From NCBI GenBank assembly GCA_013399875.1, contig VXAZ01007501.1:1526155-1590154 (forward strand): DNA of 64,000 nt, given 5' to 3'. This DNA comes from Gymnorhina tibicen. Taxonomy: Eukaryota; Chordata; Aves; Passeriformes; Artamidae. How positions within the stretch are numbered: position 1 is the first letter of the stretch; every line of letters starts with the position of its first letter. This document shows, piece by piece, positions 48,099 to 61,257 of this stretch. The notes under the pieces were generated by a model. It had not been told where the DNA came from, did no database searches, and saw only the letters and a list, made by a program, of their open reading frames with translations. The position numbers were made by a program, and so were the translations under genes.

Positions 48099-51000
48099 AT
48101 ATGAAAGCAATGTTGTTAAAGCCTGGCTTTGACAAGCTCCTTCAGACAAACAAGTAAGGATTACTAGTAGCACTGTTCCATAAGAAATGATGATGAGTCT
48201 GAAGTGACAATATATATTTTCAATAGCAAAACTTGCTGCCAGGTCTCTGCCTCAACATGATTTGACTGAAAGAACTGGCGGACTCCTTTTTGGCTCAATA
48301 GGAACATGTTCAGATATTCCGTATGGAATAATAAGAATGATAAAAAGGTCAAAAATTTTTTGAAACTGCATATAACTGTGAGGGAAAAATAAATCAAATA
48401 GGCACTTAAAGACTTTGTGCTCTTTTCCTCCTAGAAAAAAAACCAACAACTGGGACACTGAAAGTTATGAATCTATCTTTTTTTTGTCCCAGTTTATAAT
48501 TTTGCCTGTAGCCTCACACTGGAAACTTACAAATCATGAAAACTCTGAAAAATATAAGTATATAACATATCAGGTAATTCTGTTACAAATTATCAGGCTA
48601 TTCTCAGTCAGGATATAATACTGTGTAAACAAAAATCTGAGGGAAGGATGATACTCTGATTGCATTTTCACATCATGGACCCAGAGTAAAATTTCTTCAG
48701 AATTGAAATTATTGTATGTGAGGATTTTCAAAGGTGATTGTGACATCTAGACACACAGTGGAACTCAGAACTAAGGAGAATAACATAGCTAAGGTGCTTA
48801 TTTAATTTTGAAAACTCAAACATTTATGCTTAAATTGACACAAGGATAAAAACAACAGTGCAGGCTGTGACAAGTTTTTCTTGCTTTTGCATCCTCTGCT
48901 TTTTCTCTTGAAATCAAGCAGCACATGTCCCTACTCCTCTACTGTTTATGGAATATTTTACGCATTTATTTTCAAATTAAAAAGAAAAAAAAACTCTGAA
49001 AAGTGCTGAAGTTACTTAGTGCCAAACTTGGACAGTTATTTAGACTGCCCTCTCCTCAGCACTGCAATGCCATTCATTTAGACTTCAGAAACCTAGTTTT
49101 CACTGCTTTAGAATTACCAGATGGAAAATTTATCTACTGTGTGCTCTGTGTAAGTAGTGACTTGATAAATACATTTTGTTTATCCTTTGTTGTAGAAAGT
49201 ATTAAAACTTGCTGATGCAATACATTAGAGACATCATAATATAGTCCTTGCTTTGGAGAAATTTGTCTGGGAATCATAATATTTCTAGGAAGCTAAATTT
49301 ATGGTTATTTTATGGCATGAAGAGAGAAAATGAGCTCTCAGGCTCCTTTGAAACCAGTATCTTGTCAGGAAATTTGTACCCATTTCGATATGCTTTGTGT
49401 GTTATGATTTAGCTGCTGAATTTACTTATGATGCCTTTTTGCAAAAAATATCAAGTAGAGAATTTTGTGCTCTTGGTGCAGAATAGTGAATTTGATTAGC
49501 CATGTTATTTTATGTTATCTGTGATTTTATCCCTACCACAACTACTGTGAAGAAGCATTTTGAGAAGCAGACAACTCCATATCAGTAATCATAAGTAAAG
49601 AGCAAAACTACTTCATTAGGTCTGTGGAAATGGTCAAATTTAGAAGACAGTGTGTTTGCTGGGTTGCAAGGATTTCTCACACAATCAAACACATGTAATT
49701 GTATCACAGGAGGCAGAGAAGGGTGTTGCAGGTGGGTGGACAGACAGACTGCATCTCCTGTAAGAGATCTCTCTGTTGTCTTGAAGAGTGGATGGCCTGA
49801 GGAGAGAAGATTGATCCTTTAGTGAATGCTTCTGTCTCCCCTAACCATGGATGAGCGTGCTGTGTAAAATGCCATGATGGCTATGCCAGGAACACTGCAC
49901 TTAGTAACACTTTATTGAAGCTTTAAAGCTCAATCACGGCTGAATTCTGGCAGTTCTGATTTGCTAGGATCTGGCTGTTCAAGGCATTGCTCTAATATCT
50001 AGCCAGGTTATTGGGGCAGCTCCCATACCTCATCTATTCTTTCAAATTCTTTGTAACTTTGATCATATTATTTTTAAGGTTTTCAATGCTGTTGTAACAG
50101 AAGAAATTAATCAAAATTCACGACACCGAGGTTCTGAAGAAAAAGAGAGTATCTTCAAAGAAGTTCCAGTGGAGCATGTGTATGGCTTTTGGCAGCATTC
50201 CCAGCACTAATTTTTAATATGTAGTATAACATTATGTTTTGCTCAGTTCCAGTCTAAAACCTAAGTGGACCAATTCAGCAAACATGTGCAGTGATGGAAG
50301 GTACCCGAGTTTATGATTCAAACTTTAGTATTCATTCTTTTCAAAGACCTGAACCTTCTAAAATTCACAGCCTTTTAAAAATGTGTGTTGAATGGGAGGA
50401 GAATGGAGACGGAAGCGTGGTACTGTTCAGTTCTTTGTGAGTCTTGTTATAGTGGACCTACTATATAACAGAAGCATAGAGTATTTTCCCTTCTTTCTTT
50501 CTCCATATTGCATAGCTCTGTCTTACCTTAAAGCACATACTCTAAATTGTTACCATCGGTTTAGGCTAATCATGTTTCATTTTGGTAAAACCATATAGAC
50601 ACTGACTAATCAAAGCCTTTCAGATGACTGATTAGACCCCAGCATCAAAATGTTTTCCAGGTTCTGTCTGAGAGAGCTCTACCTATTGCTGTTCTGTCCT
50701 GAGCAAGCAATCCCAAATAAATCAGTGAATCTATTTTCTTAAGTATGAAAATAGATCTTATATTTCCATATAAAATCAGTGCATGACATTTATCTAGGCC
50801 TTTACTTTTTGAGTACCTCTCCTAGCAGATTGATATGCTTTTAGGACTGTGTCCTTGCATTATGCAAGGGGATGCTGCTAAACTGTCTGTGCTACCTTGC
50901 TCTTCTGTGACACGCATAGTCATATTTTGTGGGCTAGAGTCAGCAGTCCTTTGAGAAACCATGAGATAAAATCACATGCAGCTGTGCTAGGCCCACTACT

Positions 51001-53760
51001 TCCTTTACTTGTACCTTTGCCCACTTCCTTGTCCTATTCATGTCTTTGGACTGTAGAATTTTCAGGGCAGTGACTGTGGTTATTTCAGATACGTTGTTCA
51101 TGGGGCACGTTCTCAGTCTGTAAGACTGGATACTGAGTTGTGGATAAAAGGAACAAATGTTTTTCTCCCACCTTTCAGGCATGTTGGACCTAACAACAAA
51201 CTGGAATACTAATAGCTGGGCTTCAGAAAGAGCTGAGCTAGTTCCTCGGGGTATATTTGAAGTGCCTTTATACCTCAGTGCAGAAAAATCTGTTCTGAAA
51301 TATTTTCTACAATGAAAAAGTAATCATTACAGTCAAAATCAATAAAATTGAAAATGCAACTTTTTGGAAAAGTAATGTAAATATATTGTGACTTATATTG
51401 CTTATCTGTTTGTATAACACTTTTGTATTACAGATAATAAATTTGTCTCTATTATCTGTATAATGTAGGAAGAGATGTTTCATTAGAATTTGCACATATT
51501 TTTAAAGAAATTACCTATAAATGAAAATACCTCTGGTAAGAAAAAGTTTCTCTTGGTTTCAAAACATTAGAACAAGTGTCTGTTAAATGGAGGAGTCATT
51601 TGAAAAGCTTCAGGTAAAAACATTTTAGGTGAATGAATGGAGGACTGGGAAATAGTGTGTTAAAAGTGGGTGAAAATTATTAGTAATTTGAAACTGAAAA
51701 TGTTTGTCTATTCAGTGCTCTGTTCTCTGCCTTCTGGTTCATTTTCAGATTTTTGCAATTTTTTCAGTTTGCTTTCAGCTCTCAGTGTTATCTGTTGAGG
51801 TAGCTATAGAAATAGAAAAGAAGGATGCTTTTTGCCCCTGGTTAGCCATAAGAACTCATAATGCTATATCATTCCAATAGCTGTGAGTGTGTAGGCAATG
51901 GGTGTACAGTGAACCCATTTTGTTATTAATCATTTGCTGGAGCAAACACACTGCTACAGCAAGGGCTATTCAGAGGCATAAACTGCATAATGTTTATTAT
52001 AATAAATCAGTCTGTACCAGATACCCTAGGGGATCCCAAAGCATTGAAGGAGATCCAAAAGATTCCAAGTAAGACATCTTACAAATCTACTGACAACTGA
52101 AAAATACGGTGGAAAAAACTATTTTTACCAAATATGTGAGACATATAAAGAGGGATGATTTATGCTGGCAGCCCATCAATGGTATGTATGTTCATGAATG
52201 GAATCCATTTCTCATTTAAGAGTTTTTTAAGTCTATGATGGACTATGGCAAGCAAAGACATATTTGAGTTTCGGCTTCTAGCAAAAGAAAACCATTCAGT
52301 TTTTTGATTAACTATATAGTTAATGTAACAGAAAAATTGCATAGCATGTCTATTGGAATAAACAATTATAAGTAAAAATGGCACATAAAACGCAGAGACA
52401 TAAGATCAAAAGAAACGTGTAATGTGCATACATAGCTTAAGCTGTAGTCTTTTTCTTATCTTAGGTGGAAAGGTCTGAAACACACAAACTGGTTAATCTT
52501 TTCTTCCTTGTTATTTTTATTTAATACTTGTACACTCACAAGCACACGTGGAAACTACTTTAAATGATGGCTTTTAAAGCTAAAGAGTTGCTTATTTATA
52601 AGTCAGGAAATGCCAGAGTTAAATAAGCTTGTTCAGATTATTTATGAAACAGACTTTTACATGTGCCATAGTCTCTTTTCTCCTATCTTTTCAGCCAGGT
52701 CCTTATCCATCTCACTACCCTTTGTTTTCTTTCCACATGGACTCTCTAGACTGTGCAACATTCCTGTTAAAGTTCCCTGAATTCTCATCCCATCCACCTA
52801 ATCCAATTTGTTTCTTTCGTCCTCATGTTTCCAATTTGCTCTTCTTTCCTTATCCCTTCCATCACTCTTCCTGCACAATTTTCTCTGTCTACTTCCTTCA
52901 TATTGTCATAGATTCTCAAGGTATTTATCTCTTCCTGTCTCATACCAGTCCTGTGACAGAGTCTATGCCATTTTGGTCTGATTACTGACCTCAGCTCCTT
53001 GTTGCACTTTCTCTAGTTTGTCTTCTACCAGCTAAATCCTGGGATCTCATCTCTATTTTTTGGTCTTTGCCTCCCTTCCACATGAATCTTAGTCTCTGTG
53101 TAACCCTTGTTCCAGTCTACTTCCCTCTGCGTAGCCACCCATTATACTCTCTGAATTTGAACAAAAAGCTGAATGCTTGTATTCAACTCTGCTTTCAAAA
53201 TCAGCTCTAGATAAAATACCTGGTACAGGGCACAGACACTGGGTTGGAAATATGTAATTTCTCTGTAAAGGAGGCTCTTGCATATTATCCTGATTGGGCC
53301 TGCGAACACTGGTACAGTCAAGCATCTTCAGTAATGATGGAATTATTTTAGACTTCATCCACTAAAATGCAACAAAAATATAATTTGAACATGGACAAAC
53401 TCTGTTTTATTTCCTCAAAGATCTAGTTATCCAGATTTGGGGTGACATCTACAGGACCACCAAAGGCACTTCCACAGGATCACTGGTGCGTAAGCCATCC
53501 ATTCTTTCAAATTTTTTCAGTGCTCTTAGGGCAAGAGCTCTAAGTGTTTTCAGAAATGTGAGAAATATCAGGCAAATGGGACAGCTGGGGCATCAGCAAC
53601 TCTGCCTTTCATAGCATCTTTTCAACATGACTTGATTTGGTGAACTTTACTAGGTCTCTACTCTAAGCAGATCCAGATACAGACTTTAACTGAGCAAGTT
53701 TTGCCAGATAATTTATGATCCAGAACTAGGCTTACTGATTGTTTTTGTTGCTGTTGCTGT
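48099..53760. other. Unique AT-rich non-coding DNA with a pyrimidine-rich part
   Basis: No gene recognised. A segment near 51045-51090 (GACTGTAGAATTTTCAGGGC, then AGTGACTGTGG) weakly resembles the 3' end of old L2-type LINEs, too weakly to call. The plus strand is strongly C+T-rich through 52640-53120. That composition keeps a 119-codon frame open at 52629-52988, which has no domain features. Confidence 0.5.
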
Positions 53761-53810
53761 GGTTGGTTGGTTGGTTGGTTGGTTGGTTGGTTGGTTGGTT
53801 GGTTGGTTGG
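53761..53810 (+). repeat. (GGTT)n microsatellite, 12.5 units
   Basis: Perfect GGTT units cover 50 bp, followed by GGAGG and T-rich sequence. The G-rich plus strand has regularly spaced GG pairs, which can in principle form two-tetrad G-quadruplexes. Minus-strand Asn-Gln-Pro-Thr open frames through it are repeat artefacts. Confidence 0.98.
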
Positions 53811-56800
53811 AGGTTTTTTGTAATTTTGGTTTGGGTTGGGTTTTGTACTCAACATCACAAATGGTAGATCTAGATAACACTGGTTTTAGCGAAACTTGCT
53901 TGATACTTTCTCTTTTAAAATCCTGTCTCTACATTATTGTAATTCTGCTTCATTTAAAGTATTCAAATTGAAAATGACCACTTGCCAACAACTTTTTTAG
54001 GTATTTTTAACCAAACTGTTTTAGTTGTTTATGAGACTGGGGAAAGGGAGAAGGACTATGGTACCATGTTAAACACCTGTATTGCACCTTTTGTTGGGGA
54101 GTGGAAACACACTCTGCTTTGCAGGAATTTGATTGGTGCAGGGCATGGGAAAGAATGGCCCTGGGGTCAGGCATGGGGGAGTGCTTTTTCAATGAAAATT
54201 TGCCTAGATGTAAGCTACACACTCAATGGAGAGACCAGAAGCTCAATTCATTAGAGCCCACCTTCTACAGTCCGTCCCAGTTTTTGCTTGAAAAATAAGC
54301 TTTCCACCTCCAGTACTCCCCCCACAGTGACCATCTTCAGTCCAAGACTGCATGGGCAGAGCAGGCCTTGGCCTGTAATTGAGCTTTATTCTTAGGAACT
54401 GCCTTATCACTTGCCATTAAAAATTAGTACAGAATTTTGTGATACAGGTGTAGCAATACCAGTTTAACACATTCCAGTGCCTTCAGGAACAATTGCTTTT
54501 CATTCACGCTCCTCTTTAATGAACTCATGAGGATCTATCTCCTGTTTTTGAACACAGATTAGTTCAATATGCCATTCACAGTGTGATGCCATAATTGCCT
54601 TGATATTTGTTAGCAAAAATCAGGAGGTTTTATGCTCCCTCCAGCCAGCCAGAGGTTTAGGGACAGGAATTCTTTAATGATTCTGCCACAGCAGCTTCTA
54701 TATCATAAAAATTATGCACACATATTAGGGAGTCTGTGGCCTGTACTGTCAGTGTTTTTCCAGATGGTACCCAGGCAGCAAGGAGGAAATTGCTTGTGTC
54801 AAAGGTAGACAGGTGAAGAATGAGCTACTTAAAGAGGTACAGGTTCTGTGAAAAAAATTAACTGAGGAAAAAATATTTCCCCTAGACTTCTCAAATGGTT
54901 CAGGAAGAACAGAATGTCATCCAGTGAGGTATCACCATCAGCACAGGGACCTCAGGCTGAAGCCATAATTTTAGTTTTTCTACTTTTCAGTGCTAGAGCT
55001 TGAAATCTTTTGTGTGCATGTGTGTGTGTCTGTGTGTAATACATACTATTGGTTCAATTCTTTCTATAAATATTTTGAGTTATCAAAATTTTCTGAGAAG
55101 CGCATCGAAAAGGATGATCATAAATGAAACCACATTCACATGACAGTAATGCTACAGTGCTGCTTTAAGAATCACTTGACATACACTAGACACAGAGTTT
55201 ATTTCATGAACATTGTAGTCAGTATCATGTATCAAAAGAGGTAACTGCAGGTTGATGTCTGAGCAGATACTTTTAAATTGAGAGATGCATTTACCATAGC
55301 GAAAATGTGAGCAGCATATCTTTCTGATTTGCCATCCTCTTTCAGGTTCTCATGTCTTCCTGACTCATCTTCTCTGTCTATTCCTGACACAGTTTTCTAA
55401 TCCATCATAAAAATGTGCTTTTTGCAGCTACATCACGTAATATGAACACTACCTGCAAATATTTTCAGTCATCTGTAGGGCGCCTCATCTCTGGAAGAGA
55501 TTCTAAAACCCCATATTAGAACTTATATTCTTCAACAATAGCATCATTTTTGTTTGGGAGTCCTTTTTATGGCACATCCTCTTTCTTTATGTGGCTCATT
55601 ATACATAATTTGAACATCACTTTTAAGAACTGCCATATGGTGTCAATAAATAAGTCTTTAGAGGCTTTCACTTATCTTCTAAATATGGTTCAATGGTGAC
55701 TAATTAAATCAATATATTAAAAATTCCACAGCCTATACAAATCAAGCATCTTGAACTGGTTATTTTAATATTTAGATCCTGCCTTATTAGGAACTCCTTG
55801 AAGATACATCCTTCAAGGGAGAAAATGAGCTATTTCCCCATCCCTTAGCTTTTATTTTATATCGCACTACACAGTTTTTATTGTATAATGAACTGTATAG
55901 TATATTGGTAGTCTCATTTTTTGCATTTCTCCATGTTTTCAGTCTCAGCTGGGGTCCCTGAAAAAGCTTCACTTGCTTGCCCTCACAGCAAAAGCAGAAT
56001 TGGAGATTTTAAAAGGGCTCTCTTCTTCATTTCCTCCTCTCCTCTGCATTCATTGTGAGGTAATTTTGTGAGTACTGCATTCTAATATTAAATTGGATAG
56101 CAACTCATCATCTAAGGGAATGATGGCAGTGGCTGATTCAACTCTGTTCTCATCTCAGACATAATTTGTATCCTTGTATCTGGCACAGAATGTATTCAGT
56201 GTAGTAACTCAGAACTTGGCCTTGACTAAATCTCTAGTTGTTCAAAGAACTCTTTGATCTCTCATGGTAGAGGTTAAGCAAATGTCACCTGTGTCTGTCT
56301 TAACAAGAATTAGATTTTAAATGGGTAATCATCAGGACATAAATTCTGTATATCTCAGAGGCCTGCCTGGAATGCTTTACAGCTGGTAGAGCACCCATCC
56401 TATCCCCTCCTCAGTTCCTAGGAACAAAACTTGCTCCTTCGACTGTTTGGAAAATACAAGCCTCCAGCCCTTTTGCCTTCCAAAACATCCTGGATGCACT
56501 CAACTGTGTTCTTGCCTTAAATATTTGTTAGACACCCTTGCTTGTCTAGATAGAAAAAAAAGTAATCCCATAAACATTAAATCCAAAGCTTCTGTTTTTC
56601 TCTTTCAGACATAACTGCTCCTTCCCTCTCTGATGCCTCTCAAACACTGACTTACATGGTTGTGAATCGGTACTGAGATACAACCAACCATCCTTCACCT
56701 TTGTGACAAGATAGGCTTGATAATACCAGAACCGATTCTTTCTATGCGCTCTGATCTCCAATCTAAAAACCGCAATTAGATATACAGGCACTTGCTCCAC

Positions 56801-59800
56801 AGTATTTTTCTTTCCACAGGCAGCCTTTAGCATTCTAGTGAGCCCTTTTGGATATTGTGTGCAAAAGTAGGAAAAGAAATTTTAACAAGAAAGGCAACTT
56901 TCAAGGCTCTGCATAAATCTGTTTTAGTGCTGATAATCAAGCAACTTAAACCAGTGATTTCCAAAGTGGGGTGAGTGCAACTCAGGGACTGTGCAAGACA
57001 ATCTACTGGGATGTGGGAAGAAAATATTTCGAAAACATATTTTATTATGTTTCTAAAAACCCATGTGGCATTTATTTTGTCTTAATCTAATGCTTTTTTT
57101 TTTTTTAAGATTTTTCAAAGATTTTAGTGTACATAATACATAAGCACAGTATTGCCTGTGTATGGTTTATAAATAAAGCTGTATAAATAGATGTAGGTGA
57201 TTCACACTCAAAAACTTTTTACTGATAGGGTTGAATGATCAAAAGATTGTGCAGGCGCCATCTTTTCAAAGATAAAAGTCTCAGTAAACAGTTAAATGAC
57301 TGCAAGAGTAGTATTAAAAATTAAACATATTTAAGCATTTATTTTCCACAACAAAAGGAAATATTGCTCTTATAATTTTTTAAAAAATCATGGTATTTAT
57401 TAGAATGTTTAAAAATGTGTTATCAAAATGGTGACTTTAACAGGAGAACAAGAAGTAAAGCAGTAAAGTAAAACGGACAAAGAAGGAGAGAACTGTTATT
57501 CAAGAACATTTTTTTCAATGAGAAAAGTATTCAGTTGCAGCCATTCCTAGGAAAGAGAGGTGCAAGAGACAAGCTGGCAAGCAATATGAGGTAGTGGCAG
57601 TTCTCTGAGAGAATGATTTGAATAGAAGGGGAAGTCCAAGACAAGTGAATTTACAGAATAATTTTGTAAATTCTTCGGAAGTTCGAAAATATTCCTGGGG
57701 AAGAAATACACTGTTGTTGAAAAAGGAGCTCCCCTGTCTTCTTCTTGGTTATAGTATTTGTATAGGCTCCAGAAATAAAAACTCACTCTGAATAAAGTGG
57801 TTTTAGTTTTTTAGTTGCCTAGAAGAACATAAAAACATGATCTGTATTTTTTGCATAGATTTTGAGGAGAGTTACAACAGACTCTGGGCAGCAGTACAAT
57901 AATCTGAAGTGCCTGGTAACAGTTTTTAAATAAGAAATGTGTTTGTGGTTTAGAAGTAAGTGCATTCACAGGCCAAGAAATCTCTTATATAACCTTATAT
58001 AACCAGTAGAGCTAAAACCAAATACAAAATCCAAATACTCGTCACACATGATATATACAGGTTATGATGCAAGAGAGAATGGTATGCAGAATTGATCTAA
58101 TAACTCATGCTGTGAAATTTGCCAAAGTCCAAGCAGAGTAAATGAAGTGAAAGTTCATCATTATAGAGTAGGGCAGGTTAGCAGATTGATGGAAAACAAC
58201 CCAATTATAGACATAATCTTACATGCTCTCGCAGAGTTCAGAGAGCTTAAAACTCTGTTACCCTCTTCAGCTGAGTGTATCACTCCCTTTGTAATGATTT
58301 AAGCTAATCTGCAATTTGTTGCTTCAAAGCATAGGTGAATGACTCTAATTTCATCAATTTCTCACTACCATGGGTAAGCTGATGTGTAGTAAAACAAGGC
58401 TGGTACGTGGTAAATGGAAATGTTCAAGCTGTCTACAGCAATATGCCTCATACCCCCTCTGTGTCTCATGATATTGTTTGGCCAAGTTGAATATAAATTA
58501 TTAATTAACATCCAGTGGGATTTAACAGCCATCAGGTTAAACAACACAAAGTGGGGAAAATATATAGAAGCAATGGAAAAGTATGAAAACACCAAGGACC
58601 TCCAAAAATTTCAGCAACCAAACAATAACTTTACTCTTTTCAGGCAGTATCTATTCTGTTTTTGAGACTGTATTAATTGCACCCAAAGAAACTCTAGTGT
58701 GGGTACAGGCAAACTTGTTTAAAGGTGCCTTAGTCTGATGTGGTTTAGTTTCTGTCTTTTATCTGAGTTACTTCCTTACAGATGCTTATAGCTGTACATG
58801 GTGGCATCCACGCTTGGAAAGTTGTACTGTGTTATGTAGCTTGGTAGAGTACAGCAGAGGAACTTTTGAGTGTAGCGATATCCCTAAGGAAGTTTAAAAT
58901 GTTCTAGATGAGATAGCAAGCCAAACCTAGTATAATAAAGAAGAGTTTGGTATAGTACCAAAGGGTTCTTGAGGAAAATTTGCTACTTACACGGTATAAA
59001 AGGTCTTTAAACTTAATACAGCTGATGAAGTTATATCTTGGTGTGCTTCAATTAGGAGAAATTGCTTTTAGGGAATCCTTGAAATCAGTAGTTGCACAAT
59101 GATGTGTGAGTTACAGAGGGGATATGGTCAGTCGCCTTCCGGAGAGGTGGAGGTAAGGAAGGAAAGGCACAATTCAGTCTTCAAATGTGAAAACATTTCC
59201 TGCTTTCTCAACAAAGGAAAAATGAACTGACCTCTTACCTTCTCAGCTACAAAAAAAGGTAGAAATTAAAAATTAAATGAAGTATAAGTAGCAAAGTGAG
59301 TTCAGAGGATATATGAAATATGAAGCGTAAAAAGAAAAACAATAATTCAAACTAATGCAATTTAAAGTAATTTTCAAGACCAAACCTTTTATAGTTTACA
59401 AAGCTTTATGTCTGATCATTATTTAATAGTTTTAAAATGATGCCTAGAAACGCCAAAAACTAGTGGCCTTAGATTCATTGTTACTGCAAAAATAAGTGTG
59501 TAATTCCTTTCCAAAACATAAGATAGGTTCAACAATATAGATAGGTACATCAGACAAAGTTTAGAAGAGAAGTACTATTCAGAGAGGGTATCTGTACAGA
59601 AATCTTTAAATACCTTGGCCAGGGTCTCAGAATGACTGTGTCAAAACTAGATATCTTTTGTCTCAGGGGACACTTTGATAATATAACCATACTGAATATA
59701 AAAGCATGTGAGAGAAATAAGATTATAAAAGCTAGAGAAAAAATGAGACTCTATTATAGTTGAAGTGGTTTTTAGCCACTGGTTCCACTTTTATGGTCTG

Positions 59801-59849
59801 CCCCTAGCCCTCACAGTTCCTCAAACATTCTTACAGATCCTGTGGGAGT
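53811..59849. other. Unique AT-rich non-coding DNA
   Basis: No gene or named repeat. Contains a short TG-rich run at about 55010-55037 and a poly-T run at about 57095-57108. Scattered short frames have no support. Confidence 0.55.
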
Positions 59850-60129
59850 GCACCTCAGAGTTTTTCATGTCACTTCATCACTTGCCCCACTGAGCAGCAG
59901 ACCCACACTTTCCTCAACCTTTCTTCTGTTTCCAGTGGACCTACAGAAACCCTCTCCATATCCTTTGCTAATTTCAGCAACACGTGAGCTTTGGACATTT
60001 CCACCACAATCTCTGCAAGCGTTCTATGTTTCTCCTGGGTAATCTGTCCCAACTTCTTACTCTGTGTACTTCTTTTTTATATTTGAACTTGGTGTTGTCT
60101 GTTGAATCATGCTGGCTCTCTGTAATGCT

Positions 60130-60940
60130 TCTGTTATTTACAGAACATTAGATCAAGCCATTCTTGTGCTCTGAGGAGGTTGTCCCTGAAGATCAGCTGG
60201 TTCTTCTGGTGTCCTTTGCCCTCTACCCAATAGGTCTCTGAACAGGTAGAAATCTGCTCTCCTCAAATCTAAATTTAGGATTCTGCTGCTTGCCTTACTT
60301 CTCTTGATTTTAAACTGCACAGTCTCATGATTTTACCAGCCAAGGCTGTTCTTGAATTTCACGTTTTATGATTTATTTACTGATTGTGAAAAATAGTTCC
60401 AAGCAAGTATTTCACTGAATGGCTGAGCAATCACCTGCAACAATAAATTATCTTAAATACTCACTAGAAATCTCCTGGATTGTTTGTGCCCAGCTCTCTT
60501 ACCTTTACAGCAGACATTCAGATGTAGATACTTGTGAGAGCCACTTTGTGGGTGCAAGTCTTCTTTCAGCTGTCTATAGGCTTCATTTACTTCTCAGTTT
60601 TTTCTACTGCAGCACAAGCCTGTGCTGCCCACGACAGTCTCTCCTCTAAACTTAAACACAAGTTCTCAGCAGACTTGTCACCACTTCCTCAGTGGGGATA
60701 ACTGTGCACTCCAGCCATTCCCTTGCGTACAGCAAAACCCTTTCTCCTCAGTTTTCCAGCCTGTCTCTCCTGAAAAACATGCATCAGTACATTGGAGTAC
60801 TCTGGAGTTCATTGGAGACCTACCAAACTACATCTCTGTAAACTTAATGAGGTCATACCTCTGCAGCTCCCATGTGTTTCCCAAAGTGTGGGCTTTTCCA
60901 CTCCCTGTGATCTTGCTCGAGGGTAGAGAAGAGAAAGCAT
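60130..60940 (-). pseudogene. Degenerate CR1 ORF2, AP-like endonuclease domain
   Basis: In intact CR1 this domain nicks target DNA for target-primed reverse transcription. On the minus strand the translation near 60600-60480 reads VNEAYRQLKED, and further on AGHKQSRR, both standard CR1 endonuclease landmarks. The catalytic GDFN motif that should lie between them is mutated beyond recognition. Further 5', about 60775-60725, a block like the family's FRRDRQGRRGG survives as FQERQAGKLRRKG. Several frame changes are needed to follow the homology, so the copy is dead. Confidence 0.8.
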
Positions 60941-61049
60941 GAAAAGATGTGAGTTCCATTTTCCTCTGGTGATCTGAAGCTTTTTTTACTCTCCTGCACC
61001 TCTTTGGATTGTGACAACACTACCCCGATATACTAAGCCACTGTTCTTC

Positions 61050-61257
61050 TCTCCAGGTTAACAAGCCTGTTTGCAAAAATACTCTTGCCCCATTTTGTCA
61101 AAGTACTCATTCCTCAAAGAGGGTCCCACAATTACAGAGGCCAAAACCTTGCCCGTGATGCTACTTATATAGCCAAGTCTTCATCCCATGGGTATGTTCA
61201 CATCTACCTGAGCCTTTTCTTTCACTGTGAAGACTGGCATGAAGATATTTCTTTCAA
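61050..61257 (-). pseudogene. Degenerate CR1 ORF1, C-terminal esterase-like part
   Basis: The minus strand near 61100-61058 encodes TKWGKSIFANRLV, matching the conserved end of the CR1 ORF1 hydrolase (SGNH/esterase-like) domain. On the plus strand AAAGAGGGTCCCAC and TCTTCATCCCATGGGTATG mark neighbouring blocks of the same domain. In CR1, ORF1 protein is thought to help bind RNA and lipid or membrane. Only the C-terminal end survives here, and it is broken. Confidence 0.75.

Larger units (their letters stand above)
59850..61257 (-). mobile_element. CR1 LINE 5'-part fragment (end of ORF1 to ORF2 endonuclease)
   Basis: On the minus strand, from right to left, CR1 segments follow in genomic order. 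First comes the end of ORF1 (about 61257-61050), then the ORF1/ORF2 junction and the start of ORF2 (about 61040-60700), then the endonuclease domain (about 60940-60130), then the linker before the reverse transcriptase (about 60130-59850). All frames are broken by stops and indels. No reverse transcriptase or 3' UTR follows below 59850. CR1 copies are usually 5'-truncated and keep the 3' end, so this pattern is unusual and implies a later deletion or rearrangement. Identification is from remembered CR1 protein and DNA landmarks. Confidence 0.85.

Noticed and set aside
51045..51090. L2-like LINE 3' end
   Set aside because: Only a GACTGTA...CAGGGCAGTGACTGTG-like similarity was seen, too short and gapped to list as a feature without alignment.
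52629..52988. 119-codon plus-strand frame rich in Phe, Pro, Ser and His
   Set aside because: Its openness comes from C+T-rich composition; there is no start context, domain or splice support.
53658..53858. Asn/Gln/Pro/Thr tandem-repeat peptide frame
   Set aside because: It is a translation of the GGTT microsatellite on its minus strand.
59842..60052. Plus- and minus-strand frames of 60-66 codons
   Set aside because: The minus-strand frame carries a CR1-like SKAHVLLKLAKD block from the linker before the reverse transcriptase; the plus-strand frame is its shadow. Neither is a host gene.
60622..60942. 106-codon plus-strand frame
   Set aside because: It is antisense to the degenerate CR1 ORF2 endonuclease region.
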